From Megalobrama amblycephala (lineage: Eukaryota; Chordata; Actinopteri; Cypriniformes; Xenocyprididae), in the NCBI RefSeq assembly GCF_018812025.1, contig NC_063045.1:54832457-54896456 (forward strand): DNA of 64,000 nucleotides, written 5' to 3'. Both the position numbers and the translations under genes were made by a program. Below the pieces are notes generated by a model. That model worked only from the letters and a program-made list of their open reading frames with translations, made no database searches and was not told where the DNA came from. Positions 47,525 to 57,962 of the stretch are shown here, in pieces; the first letter of the stretch is position 1; each line of letters begins with the position of its first letter.

Positions 47525-48293
47525 TGTTTTTAATAGTTTTCAAATGTTGCTTTTCATTTACATGACAAACGTTTTTTTGCTATTTATTTTCACATGAATT
47601 GTGTTTCTGTCAGTAATCAATATATCTTTATAGTTTTTTCAGTTGCCAAACACTTTGAGACCAGATTTTTTCCCTTTAAGTCGCTGTTGTATGCTAATAT
47701 TCCACAGCACAGTGACTTCTGATCCAGTGGTACAGTATAAAATTCCCCCCCTCATTATAATCTTCATTATCTAACTTATCATTATCTAACATTAAATCAG
47801 TTTTATCGGAACATGCATGATAAGTTATTAAAAGCACAATAAACTGTGCAAGAGAACATTATAGTTATTATAGTGTCCTTGATATATTCAGTATGTTACA
47901 TATACTTCCTGTAGTAATAACAGTAAATTATGCACAATTACAGCCAACTAACTCTAAACCAAACCCTAATGCTATAGAAGTACATGTTGTTAATTAATAT
48001 TACTCAGTACTTAAATGAATAATTACACTGGACACCTTAACATAAAGTGTAACTGAATTTGGTGCTCACATGTTGACAGATGGCTTTCTGTGTGCACACA
48101 CTTGAAGCACGCATATAAAGCAACCTTTAAGACAGCATGCAATCCCGAATTGAGTTCCTTGGCTTATTAAATGGTCAAATACACACACTTATATGTCTAA
48201 GTGCCGGTCTTGGAAAGTATCCTCATAAACACGTTTTAAATGAAATTCAACATTTGAAAACTAATGTGTAAATTGGATCTGTGCATTAGGTGA
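47525..48293. repeat. TAAR distal 5' flank block, copy C (no gene)
   Basis: Matches 41835-42060 and 42906-43024 and continues past the CCTGT site without insertion, as in copies A and D. It lies inside the boundaries of the minus-strand LTR element, which is unexpected for host flank. It ends at gcattaggtga, where a plus-strand LTR starts. Confidence 0.75.
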
Positions 48294-48778
48294 TGTCACA
48301 GTCTCCGTCTGTTCTGCACTCCATTTCCCATCATTCTCCCTGGCCCACACCTGCACTCACTCCACCATCAGCTAAGCACACACACCTGTTCCCTATCAGC
48401 ACCTCATTACACAGGACTACTAAAGCACACCAATCACCTCCCTCAAGTGTCCGGTCTTGTTTATATGAAGGACTATTCATGTTTGATCTCCAGTACTCCA
48501 AAGCTTTCTACCAGTTCTTCTCCAGCGTGTTTCCTCAGTCTCCATGCTCCAGTGTCTCTGTGTGCGTCAACTTCTTACGTGTATCCTCACCATCGCCGAT
48601 CACCCATCCTCTCAAGATCCTCGCACCTGCAAGATAAAGGACAGTATTATCACCAGTATCCGCTTAACTACATCCTATTCACCTATTTCACTTACCTGCA
48701 TCTCTGTTCACTACCTGCTGTTGTCTATAAACACCAATCTGCATCATATCTGTGTCTCCGTTCTATCTGTCCATAACA
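48294..48778 (+). mobile_element. Ty3/gypsy-type LTR (plus strand)
   Basis: 485 bp running TGTCACAGTC to CCATAACA (TG...CA). The opening (tgcactccatttcccat) is related to the minus-strand LTR ends at 47.1 and 62.4 kb, so the same family in opposite orientation. Paralogous flank copy D has gcattaggtga without the LTR at ~62794. Open frames across it are not genes. Confidence 0.7.
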
Positions 48779-49062
48779 GAAGACCAGACCCACACAGAAT
48801 CAAGATTGAGCTCTCTTGTCAGGTGGGCTGGCCAGATGCACACATTAATGCGTGTTTTGATTGGTTTGGATAAGGATATGATTCGCTATAGCAAACCTGC
48901 CTGTTATTTCTCTCTAGTTGAGTCTATTAATCTTATTGTCTATTTAAATGGTTCTAATTTTAAAGTGGAAGAAGTTAAAGAAAGAAAGTATCCTCCTCAT
49001 CCAGCCCCATTAGAAACACTTCAGTGCCTCGACACAAGATGGCCGCCGCCACTAGAGATACG
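48779..49062 (+). pseudogene. gag fragment, plus strand
   Basis: After the LTR, IELSCQVGWPDAHINACF then, past a frame change, DKDMIRYSKPACYFSLVESI and NLIVYLNGSNFKVEEVK. It is a diverged copy of the gag on the opposite strand just downstream. Cut at ~49062. Confidence 0.65.
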
Positions 49063-49065
49063 ATA

Positions 49066-49443
49066 AGAAATATACGATTTTTCTTGAACCTCTTCAATTT
49101 CGAAATTAGAACCATTTAAAAAGAGAATCAGATTAATAGACTTGAATAGGGAAAAGAAATGGGCAGGTTCGCTATAACGAATCGTATCCTCGTCTAGGCC
49201 CTTCAGAAAACAGGCATTAAGTGGAGCATCTGGACAGTTCACCAGGCAAGAAAGCTCAGAAAATTCCTCCACGTACCTCTCCAGCGGGTGACCGTCCTGC
49301 CTGAGGGTCCACAGACGGTCCACCACTGATAACTTGGGTCTGTGGCTTGTTGGTGGGATAGGGACCAGGAAGACCCATCTTTGTTGGTGGGATAGGGACC
49401 AGGAAGACCCATCTTTGTAGAAGTCCTCAACTTTTTGGTCCAT
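49066..49443 (-). pseudogene. gag fragment, minus strand
   Basis: Reads LWTLRQDGHPLERYVEEFSE, CFLKGLDEDTIRYSEPAHFF and LILFLNGSNFEIEEVQEK, starting just inside the minus-strand LTR (49449). A 35-bp direct duplication (~49346-49416) repeats its N-terminal segment. It meets the plus-strand gag head-to-head at ~49063-49065, both pieces ending at a homologous point. Confidence 0.7.
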
Positions 49444-49504
49444 TCTTCTGTTAGTGATGTAGCTGCAGCAGGGATGAGTCAGAATCGAACTTCTACGAAA
49501 ATAG

Positions 49505-49902
49505 TGTCACGGATCTGCTGGGCTCCTCCTCTTTGCTTTGTCCTGTTTATTACTTCTCCCCTACAGGTGAGGGAGCCCAGGTGTGGTGTTGTGCTTGTGA
49601 TTGCTTCCAGGATCGCGTGTGACTGCTTCCAGTATCTTGGGCTTTAAAGATCTCTCCAGACCTGGTTGAAGAGGCTGCGTTTCTCCTTCTCTCCCGCACC
49701 GTTGTGATGTTTTTGTTTGCTTATGCATGACACCTCATATTTCTTGTCGCATACATTTTTATTTCTTAACCTAACATATATACTGACTTTATTTAACTTG
49801 TGTTGTTCATTCTTTATCTTTAATAAATATATTTCTTTATATGAACAATCCACGTGGTCGTCCCTTTCTGTTTACATTGCCTAGAATAGGCACAATGTAA
49901 CA
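49505..49902 (+). repeat. 5' LTR of the second Gmr1-like element
   Basis: 398 bp, TGTCACGGATCTG to AATGTAACA. An AATAAA near 49822 may be the polyadenylation signal. Near-identical to the 3' LTR once the Harbinger-like insertion there is removed (399 bp). Confidence 0.9.
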
Positions 49903-49905
49903 GAT

Positions 49906-49923
49906 TGGGGGCTCGTCCAGGAT
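49906..49923 (+). other. Primer binding site, tRNA-Pro
   Basis: TGGGGGCTCGTCCAGGAT, three bases after the LTR, complementary to the 3' end of tRNA-Pro with one mismatch (A for G). Confidence 0.8.
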
Positions 49924-50621
49924 CTGAAACGACATTGGTAAATATATATATATATTTTTTTTCTCTTTAATGCTTATCACTAGGTTTTGATTAGCCTAGG
50001 TGTTAAAAGCTTTAAATATAGTAGATCCGTTTTGTTTAGTTGCGTTTGAATTGAACCATTGAATCATTGGGAAGAAGCATGTGGATTAGTTTTTTTTTTT
50101 TTTTTTTTTTTCTCTCTGTTGTTTGTGCGGGAGAGGAGGAGAATATTTTGTTAAATTGTGCCTGCTGTTTCTGAAGTGAGCCAGGTTGAGGAACTGGCAG
50201 TGGGCTATTGTTTGATAAGTGTGGGTCTGCACGGTGCGTTTACAAGATTGAGTTTATTGATAAAGATTATCGGAGCTTTGCGAGTGCCCATCAAGCGTTA
50301 CTGGCTTGTTTGTTATTTTGCTTTATTTTAGTTTATTGTTTTTGTGCTATCCTGGGCAGAGGGCACAGTCATGGAGGCCTGCTTTAACGGCATTTTGTCG
50401 GGGGAGTTTAGGCGCCGCTGATATGATGTGTAATAAAAATCTCTGTAATTGGGGTATGCATGAAGAGGATCGCTGTTTGTTTATTTATTTTTTTTAGGGG
50501 CAGTTCCGTTTTTCTCTCGTCTTGATGCGCAGTGTTGTGGCTACACTTGCATTGTAAAAAGTGAGCTCATCTTTCTTTTGTATCTGTAAAGATTGTATGT
50601 TGTAGAACTCGTTCCATTTGT
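49924..50621 (+). other. Leader region of the retrotransposon
   Basis: ~700 bp of T-rich untranslated leader (T-run 50090-50111) between the primer site and the gag ATG; no coding sequence recognised. Confidence 0.5.
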
Positions 50622-51672
50622 ATGGCTAGTTTGGAGGAGTTTTTTGTAGCTCCATCTGAGGAGGTTTTGAATCGTTTTACAAAGGATCAGTTGCGTCAAG
50701 TTTGCGAACATTATAACTTTGACTTAGGTTTACCCAGAACAGCGAAATTGGCCCAGATAAAAGTGTTAGTTCAGGCAAAATTGGTTGTCAGGAATATTCT
50801 TTCATCACCTGCATCTCTAATTATGGAGGAGTTAGAGCTAGGAGAAGGAACGTCGACACCTCTTTCGACAGAATTTTCCAAAATGTCACTTAAGTTTGGG
50901 CAACAGAAAATGTTAATAGAAATGCAACAGAAAGAAAGGGAAGCGCAGCGGGAAGCTGAACAGCAAGAGAGAGAAGCTCAACGTGAGGCAGAGCGGAACA
51001 AAGGGAAGCTGAGCGTCAATTAGAAATGGAAAGAATAAAAAGTGAATGTGAAGTGGCTTTAGAATGGCTGAGACTGGTCGCTGAAGGTAGGCTTTCATTT
51101 GATGGGGGTGAGGGTACTGCTCCTAGGGGGTTTGTGCGTCCCCCTGATTATATCCAACATGGTTAGGTTGCTTCCTAAGTTCAATGAGAGAGATCCAGAT
51201 ATTTTCTTTTCTTTATTTGAGAGTGTGGCCGATGACTGTGGCTGGTCTGACTCTGAGAGAACGTTGTTACTCCAAAGTGTTCTTGTAGGTAGAGCACAAG
51301 AAGTGTATATTGCGTTGCCTGTGCCAGACAGGAAAAACTATGTAAAAGTAAAAGAGGCAGTGCTTAAAATTTATGAATTAGTTCCTGAAGCTTATCGTTT
51401 GCGGTTTCGTAGCTGGAGAAAGGGAGACAAACAGATGTATACAGAGGTAGTGAGAGAGCTAAATAGCCACTTTAATCGTTGGTGCTCTGCCGTGGGGGTC
51501 GCTACTTTTGAAGAGTTGTCTAACTTGATTGTTTTAGAACAGTTTAGAAACATCCTTCCTGAGTGTATTGCTACACGTATATCTGAGCATAAGATGAAAA
51601 CCGCAGCGGAAGCCGCAGTTATGGCTGATGACTTCATTTTGATACATAAGTATAGTTTAATGGAAAACAATA
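50622..51672 (+). pseudogene. gag remnant with coiled coil and SCAN-like capsid
   Basis: The ATG at 50622 opens MASLEEFFVAPSEEVL. A highly charged coiled-coil (QKEREAQREAEQQEREAQRE) follows at ~50925-50995. A frameshift near 50995-51010 and another at ~51162 break the frame; the capsid then reads KFNERDPDIFFSLFESVADD to AEAAVMADDFILIH (51177-51645), the SCAN-like gag segment (RLRFRSWRK, FNRW, LIVLEQF). The frame is cut at ~51673 by a minus-strand LINE; gag resumes at ~57690 with the zinc knuckle. Confidence 0.8.
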
Positions 51673-52273
51673 GTCAAATTCAAGTCAAGTCAAATTTATT
51701 TATATAGCGCTTTTTACAATTGGTAATTGTTTCAAAGCAGCTTTACATATTAGAAGCACAGAAAAAAGAGAAGTGGTTAAAAATAAGCCGTACAAGCAAG
51801 CGTGGTAATATGTAACATATGGGTGTAATATGTAACATGTAATATGGGTGGAAAAAACCCCCTAGGAGAAAAACCCAGCGTGCTAACACTGGGAAAAAAG
51901 TCCTAGGAGGGAAAAAAACCCTTGGAAGATATATATATGTATATATATATATATATGTAAGCGGATACGTAGATTTAAAAATCTGAATTATAGATGCAGC
52001 CAGAACTGGATCTGTAGGCCCATTGTCTCCTGGGCTACGTTGTAGTCAGGTCCAGACACAGGTTCTCCATCTGATCTGGATACGGCCTGGATCCAGCACC
52101 CGGCAAACCTCAGGATAAGCAGAGAGACTGATATTAGCGTAGATGCCATTCTTATTCTGATGTACAGGTATATCTAGTGTTATAGGAAATGTTCTCGGTT
52201 CCGGCCGACCTAATTATTGCAGCGTAACAATCCTTTAACGGATTTGAAAAAATGTTAATGTATTGATAATGTG

Positions 52274-54272
52274 TTATGTGTATGCAAGAGCAAAGAGATG
52301 TGTTTTTAGTCTAGATTTAAACTGACAGAGTGTGTCTGCTTCCCGAACAATGCTAGGAAGATTGTTCCAGAGTTTAGGTGCTAAATAGGAAAAGGATCTG
52401 CCGCCTTCAGTTGATTTTGATATTCTGGGTATTATCAACTGGCCTGAATTCTGAGATCGCAATAGACGTGAAGGACTATAATGCACCAAGAGCTCGCTTA
52501 GATATTGGGGAGCTAAACCATTTAGAGCTTTATAAGTAAGTATGCTAATATGGTCATACTTTCTGGTTCTAGTAAGAACTCTAGCTGCCGCATTTTGGAC
52601 CAACTGTAGTCTGTTTAAAAGCCGAGCAGAACAACCACCCAGTAGAGCGTTACAGTAATCTAGTCTTGAGGTCATGAATGCATGAACCAACTGTTCCACA
52701 TTTGTCATTGAGAGCATATGTCGTAATTTAGATATATTTTTTAGATGGAAGAAGGCGGTTTTACAGATACTAGAAACATGACTTTCAAATGAAAGATTGG
52801 TATCAAAGAGCACACCCAGGTTCCTAACTGAGGACGAAGATTTAATGGAGCACCCGTCAAGTGTTAGAGAGTATTCAAGGTTTTTTCGTGAGGAAGTTTT
52901 TGGTCCAAAGATTAGGATATCAGTTTTTTCTGAATTTAATAATAAGAAATTTCTTGTCATCCAGTTTTTAATGTCAGCTATGCATTCTGTTAGTTTTGTG
53001 AATTGGTAAGTTTCGTCAGGGCGCGAGGAAATATAGAGCTGAGTATCGTCAGCGTAGCAGTGAAAACTAACACCATGCTTCCTAATTATCTCTCCTAAGG
53101 GCAGCATGTACAGAGTGAAAAGCAACGGTCCTAGTACTGAGCCTTGTGGTACTCCATATTGAACTTGTGATCGATACGACATCTCTTCATTAACTACTAC
53201 AGACTGATAACGGTCAGATAAGTAAGATTTGAACCATGCCAAAGCAATTCCACTAATGCCAATATAGTTTTCAAGTCTTTTTAAAAGAATGTTGTGATCG
53301 ATGGTGTCAAAAGCAGCACTGAGATCTAATAACACTAATAGAGAAATACAGCCACGATCAGATGATAAGAGTAGATCGTTTGTAACTCTAACGAGAGCAG
53401 TCTCAGTACTATGGTATGGTCTAAATCCTGACTGGAAATCCTCACAGATTCCATTTCTTTCTAAAAAGGAGCACAGTTGTGTTTAAACTGCCTTTTTCTA
53501 GTATCTTTGACAGAAAAGGTAGATTTGAGATTGGCCTGTAATTTACTAAATCTCTCGGATCTAGTTGAGGTTTTTTAATAAGAGGTTTAATAATAGCCTG
53601 CTTAAAAGTTTTTGGCACGTATCCTAGTGTTAAAGATGAATTAATTATATCAAGAAGTGGACCTACGACCTCTGGAAGCATTTCTTTCAGTAGTTTAGTC
53701 GGCATTGGGTCTAACATACATGTTGTTGATTTTGATGATTTGATAAGTTTAGATAATTCTTCCTCTCCTATAGCGGCGAATGATTCTAGTTTTACCTCAG
53801 GGACACTACAGTGCACTGTCTGAAGCGAAACTGTAGACGGTTGCATGTTTATAATTTTCTCTCTAATATTGTCAGTCTTGCAAGTAAAGAAGTTCATAAA
53901 GTCATTACTGCTGTGCTCTTTGGAAACGTCAGCAGTTGAATCTCTGTTTCTAGTTAATTTAGCCACTGTGTCAAATAAATACCTAGGATTATGTTTGTTT
54001 TCTATTAAGAGATTTGAAAAATAAGTAGATCTAGCATTTCTTATAGCCATTCTGTACTCAATCATTTTTTATTTCCACGAAAGCCGAAAAACTTCTAGTT
54101 TTGTTTTCTTCCAACTACGTTCAGCTTTTCTCACAGCTCGTTTTAGAGCCCGAGTGTGCTCATCATACCATGGCGTTGGATTAGTTTCCTTAATCTTCTT
54201 TAGACGTAAAGGAGCGACTGCATCTAATGTGCTGGAAAAGAGAGAGGCAATAGTTTCTGTTGCAGAACTGTT
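52274..54272 (-). pseudogene. LINE reverse transcriptase (broken)
   Basis: From the 5' side: linker TLDAVAPLRLKK and KAERSWKKTKLEVFRLSW, an in-frame TAA at ~54069, then RNARSTYFSNLL, ARSTYF-type text, VNYRPISNLPFLSKILEK, a deletion with frame change near 53470, [35 protein letters not shown], catalytic [10 protein letters not shown], and the C-terminal [15 protein letters not shown] tail. Motif set and C-terminus fit the L2 clade. A short deletion after KYDHIS removes part of the thumb-side motif. Confidence 0.85.
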
Positions 54273-54935
54273 GCGTCCGGTTGCCAAGGAACAGGTTAGG
54301 CGATTTCCCGTGAGGTTCGAAGATGTCGGAGTCAACCAATGGTTGACTCCGACATCTTCGAACCTCACGCATTGGTTGACTCCGACATCTTCGAACCTCA
54401 CGGGAAATCGCCTAACCTGTTAGATCTAAGGTATGATTACAACAATGAGTGTGTAACGGTGGCCGCCCCGATTTAACTTAAAGCATTAAAGTTTCAATTG
54501 TTCGGGCGCCAGACAAGTCAAAACTTGTCAAGAAAAAAAAAATAATAATTTTAGCTTCCCGGTACAGCTCATAAACCACCGATACAAAAAAAGAACGCCA
54601 TTCAAAATGGCTTAAATGACAGTCACTGAATGAAGGCTTCCAGATCAAGATAAATGTTATTTAAAAAAAAAAAAAAAAAAATGCACAACAAGACAGTTAC
54701 TCAATTCATTTTTCAACAGAATTTGTATATTTCTTTTGTCAGTAACAACCAAAATACCAAAAAACATTCTGTGATTCACATTGCATAATTCACAATCGAT
54801 TTTTCTTTCCTTTTAACCAGTTTTCATAGAAAATTACTAAATTTCAAACCACCACAATATAAAACAAAAAAAACAAAAACAGACCAGCGATCATCTCGCT
54901 CAGTGTATTTGTAGTGAGGAAGCAAGCGTGTTTGC

Positions 54936-54970
<35 letters not shown>

Positions 54971-55547
54971 GCTATGGTTGCTGGCTGCGTAACGGCCACA
55001 CTACTGGACGGAGAGCCCTGGAAATAGTTTGGGGATTTCAATGCGAATACCTGGGTAGGCGAGACAAACTTGGGTTACGTTGCACCCGGCAGATGAACCA
55101 TTCCGGAGGTCAATTCCGCCGTCACTCTGCGATCGCGTCCGGTTGCCAAGGAACAGGTTAGGCGATTTCCCGTGAGGTTCGAAGATGTCGGAGTCAACCA
55201 ATGCGAATACCTGCAGTAGGCGAGTCAAACTGGGAGATAGCTGGAGGTATGTTGCACCAGGAAGGCAAACAGTGCAGAGCTTAGTTCCTGACGTCACTTT
55301 AGGATTGCACCGGGTCAGCACACAGAAAATCCAGCAACAACAATGGCAGGCCTTCGGTTCAGGTAGCATGTGTCCCACCTCAGTAACCAACACGTTTCTT
55401 TCTCTCTTTTTTTTTCTCTTTTACCTGTCTTCCTTCCGTTTCCCCTTCCTTTTATACCATTTCCTCTTTACTTCCTGATTGATCATTTCCGCCCATTTTG
55501 GAAAAGTAATTTGTATGCATTTTTTTTCCTGTTTCCTTTTCAGTTCG
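54273..55547. other. Interruption of the LINE with palindromic and duplicated segments
   Basis: A ~68 bp unit (gcgtccggttgccaaggaac through gtcggagtcaaccaat) lies at 54273-54340. It is followed by two inverse copies of its end (54337-54369 and 54370-54420) and recurs directly at 55135-55202. Between are an A-run (54662-54681) and a GT array (54935-54970). 55380-55545 is strongly T/C-rich. The ~300 bp of LINE linker that should lie here is missing. Origin unknown. Confidence 0.7.
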
Positions 55548-56182
55548 CCACAAGTGGGTCCTGACACGTGTTGTCTAACTCCAATAGAGTTTAAAATGTC
55601 TGCAAATGCCAATCCAAATGCGTCTTTATTATTATCTACATGGATATTAAAATCACCAACAACAAGGACTTTATCCGCAGCCAGTACTAACTCTGATAGA
55701 AAATCAGCAAATTCTTTGATAAAGTCAGTATGATGCCCTGGTGGCCTGTATACAGTAGCCAGCACAAATGTCAACTTACATAATGTTACATAAAGCACCA
55801 TTACTTCAAAGGAATTATATTTGAAATTCTTTTGAATGATTCTGAATATATTACTATAAATTACAGCAACACCTCCCCCTTTGCCTTTCTGTCGAGGATT
55901 GTGTCGATAGTCATAACCTTGAGGACTAGACTCATTTAAAATAATGTAATCGTCTGGTTTTAGCCAGGTTTCTGTCAAACACAGCAAGTCTAGTTTATTG
56001 TCTGTGATAATTTCATTTACAATAAGTGCTTTTGAAGAAATAGATCTAATATTCAGTAACCCAAGCTTTATCATTTGTTTATCTGATTTATCTGTGATTT
56101 TCATTTTTTGAACATCAACTAAATTTTTACCCTTAAAAGGTTTCGGAAGTTTTTTGTATTTACTAGTACGAGGTACAGACAC
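55548..56182 (-). pseudogene. LINE endonuclease domain (C-terminally cut)
   Basis: Apurinic-type endonuclease of ORF2: LGLLNIRSISSK, LDLLCLTETWL (catalytic Glu), GGGVAVIYS, TVYRPPG and VVGDFNIHVD (catalytic Asp, Asn). The domain ends at QHVSGPT where the interrupting block begins, so the final SDH motif is lost. Confidence 0.8.
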
Positions 56183-56314
56183 AGTCTCTATGTGATAATA
56201 TCTAGGTGAAAGAGTTTCTATGTGCTGTGAATTATCTGAGTTCTGTGACGTGAGGCGGCTAGCAGACGGTCGGTTTAGCCAGTTTGTCTGCGTCCTGATC
56301 TGGGCCCTGGTTTG

Positions 56315-57406
56315 TCATGTTTCAGCTCTAAGACTATTTGCCAAATTTCTAGATAGAAGAGCAGCACCATCCCAGGAGGGATGAATACCATCTCTTTTCA
56401 ACAGATCAGGTCTGCCCCAAAAGCTTTTCCAATTGTCTATGAAACCTATATTATTCTGCGGACACCACTTAGACAGCCAGCCATTGAGTGATGATAACCT
56501 GCTAACTATCTCATCACTCCGACGAACAGGAAGAGGGCCAGAACAAATTACTTCTGCTGACATTGAATTTGCGAGTTCACATACCTCTTTAATGTTAATT
56601 TTAGTGATCTCCGACTGGCGAAGTCGAACATCATTTGTGCCAACGTGGATAATGATTTTAGAATATTTACGTTTAGCATTAGCCAGCACTTTTAAATTTG
56701 CTTTGATGTCAGGTGCTCTGGCCCCCGGCAAACATGTGACTATGGTGGCTGGTGTCTCTATTTTCACGTTCCGTGTAATAGAATCGCCAATAACTAGGGC
56801 ACTTTCAACAGGATTCTCAGTGGGTGCGTCACTGAGTGGGAAGAACCTGTTTGATGTTCTAATCGGAACGGAACAGTGGTGTTTGTTCTTGCCACTATGC
56901 CGCCTCACAGTCACCCAGTTAGCCTGCTGCGTGGCTTCTACAACCGGAACCGAATGTGCAGTGTTTACTAGGCTAGTCGCATCCAAAGCAGTATCTAAGG
57001 CCCTTTCATTCTCACTATCCTCAATTAAAGTTTGGATGCGTGTCTCTAATTCTGAGATTCTCTCTGTCAGCCTGACAATATCCCTGCATTTATCACATGT
57101 GTAAGTCTCACTGCTGACAGAAAGAGCTAAGCTGTACATGTTGCATTTAATACACATGATAATCGTCGGACATGACTGACCGTGTTTTTGTAGAGTAGTC
57201 TGACTCCCCTCGCCGTCCGAAAAACTGCATCGCACACGGGACTCGCTAGCTGGATGTCTCGGTCGCTTGCAGGTGCCTGGGGCAAGGGTGATGTGCGGGA
57301 CGCTGTACCTTACGGTGGATCTATGAATGTCGGGCAGCAAAGTCTCCACAGCTTCCCGATCTGGCGAGGACCGATCAGAATAACATACATCGGATAAATC
57401 CGCCAT
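56315..57406 (-). CDS. LINE ORF1 protein with zinc finger, coiled coil and SGNH esterase
   Basis: Intact 363-residue frame from the ATG at 57404-57406. A Cys-rich finger (CIKCNMYSLALSVSSETYTCDKC, PHD-like, residues ~84-108) leads into a short coiled coil (LTERISELETRIQTL). The C-terminal half is an SGNH-hydrolase: block I GDS (ALVIGDSITRN), HVGTND and the DxxH block (RDGIHPSWDG). Esterase-bearing ORF1 proteins are known from CR1/L2 elements such as zebrafish L2. The only uninterrupted coding frame of this LINE; it may still be translatable if transcribed. Confidence 0.85.
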   Translation of the reverse strand: MADLSDVCYSDRSSPDREAVETLLPDIHRSTVRYSVPHITLAPGTCKRPRHPASESRVRCSFSDGEGSQTTLQKHGQSCPTIIMCIKCNMYSLALSVSSETYTCDKCRDIVRLTERISELETRIQTLIEDSENERALDTALDATSLVNTAHSVPVVEATQQANWVTVRRHSGKNKHHCSVPIRTSNRFFPLSDAPTENPVESALVIGDSITRNVKIETPATIVTCLPGARAPDIKANLKVLANAKRKYSKIIIHVGTNDVRLRQSEITKINIKEVCELANSMSAEVICSGPLPVRRSDEIVSRLSSLNGWLSKWCPQNNIGFIDNWKSFWGRPDLLKRDGIHPSWDGAALLSRNLANSLRAET

Positions 57407-57689
57407 TAGATCGACAAGGAAGGTTAGTTTAGAGGAAAAAAATAGATGGTAGCTAGCAGGCTAGCGGGCTATGGCTGACACTAGGTGATTACGCTGGTAG
57501 ATTACTAGTAATAAATCGTTCCGTTTAGTAATACTATGCAATAGGTTAAGTAATCTAGTGAAAAACAAGAAAGTTATATTATGTGAATAGGAATAAAGAG
57601 AAGGATTTAGGATAAACACCACGAAGCTCCGAGCGTAGGTCAGACAGCAGGCAGCAGCATTGAGATACAGGTAAGGTTGATCAGGAACA

Positions 57690-57962
57690 ACGTTTTGGAC
57701 GTTTCAATAAAGTTTTGGGGCCTTCTTCGTTAGCTTCATCGTTAGGTTCATTTGGGCCACCTACTCTGAGTAGAATAGATTCACATGCTAATCGGTCACA
57801 CAAGAATGCTGTGGGTTTTCACAGAGATTCTAGGTTTTCTGCTTTTACACCTGCTAGACAGGCTAAGAAGATGCTGATGTGTGTCGATACTGCTTGGACA
57901 AGGGGCACTGGAAGAAAGACTGTCCTCTGTTAAAGGGGAAAAGTCAGAGAAATGGTACTGAT
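57690..57962 (+). pseudogene. Retrotransposon gag C-terminus with zinc knuckle
   Basis: Continuation of the gag interrupted at 51673: a Ser/Gly-rich linker (FGPSSLASSLGSFGPP), then in a neighbouring frame CRYCLDKGHWKKDC, a CX2CX4HX4C knuckle at ~57878-57922. A frameshift lies just upstream of the knuckle. Confidence 0.7.

Larger units (their letters stand above)
51679..57685 (-). mobile_element. L2/CR1-type LINE, near full length, interrupted
   Basis: Minus-strand non-LTR retrotransposon inserted into gag. From its 5' end: ~280 bp 5' UTR (57407-57685), ORF1 (56315-57406), endonuclease (~55548-56182), a foreign/rearranged block (54273-55547), linker and reverse transcriptase (52274-54272), 3' UTR with aaatttatttatatagcgc (51679-52273). 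One in-frame stop, one local deletion/frameshift in RT and the interruption make it inactive. Target duplication not resolved. Confidence 0.85.

Noticed and set aside
48290..49066. Overlapping open frames of 104-115 codons
   Set aside because: They lie in an LTR and its gag fragment; the LTR part has no protein similarity and is explained by low stop density.
56433..57104. 223-codon plus-strand open frame
   Set aside because: Shadow of the LINE ORF1 on the opposite strand, which has clear domain motifs.
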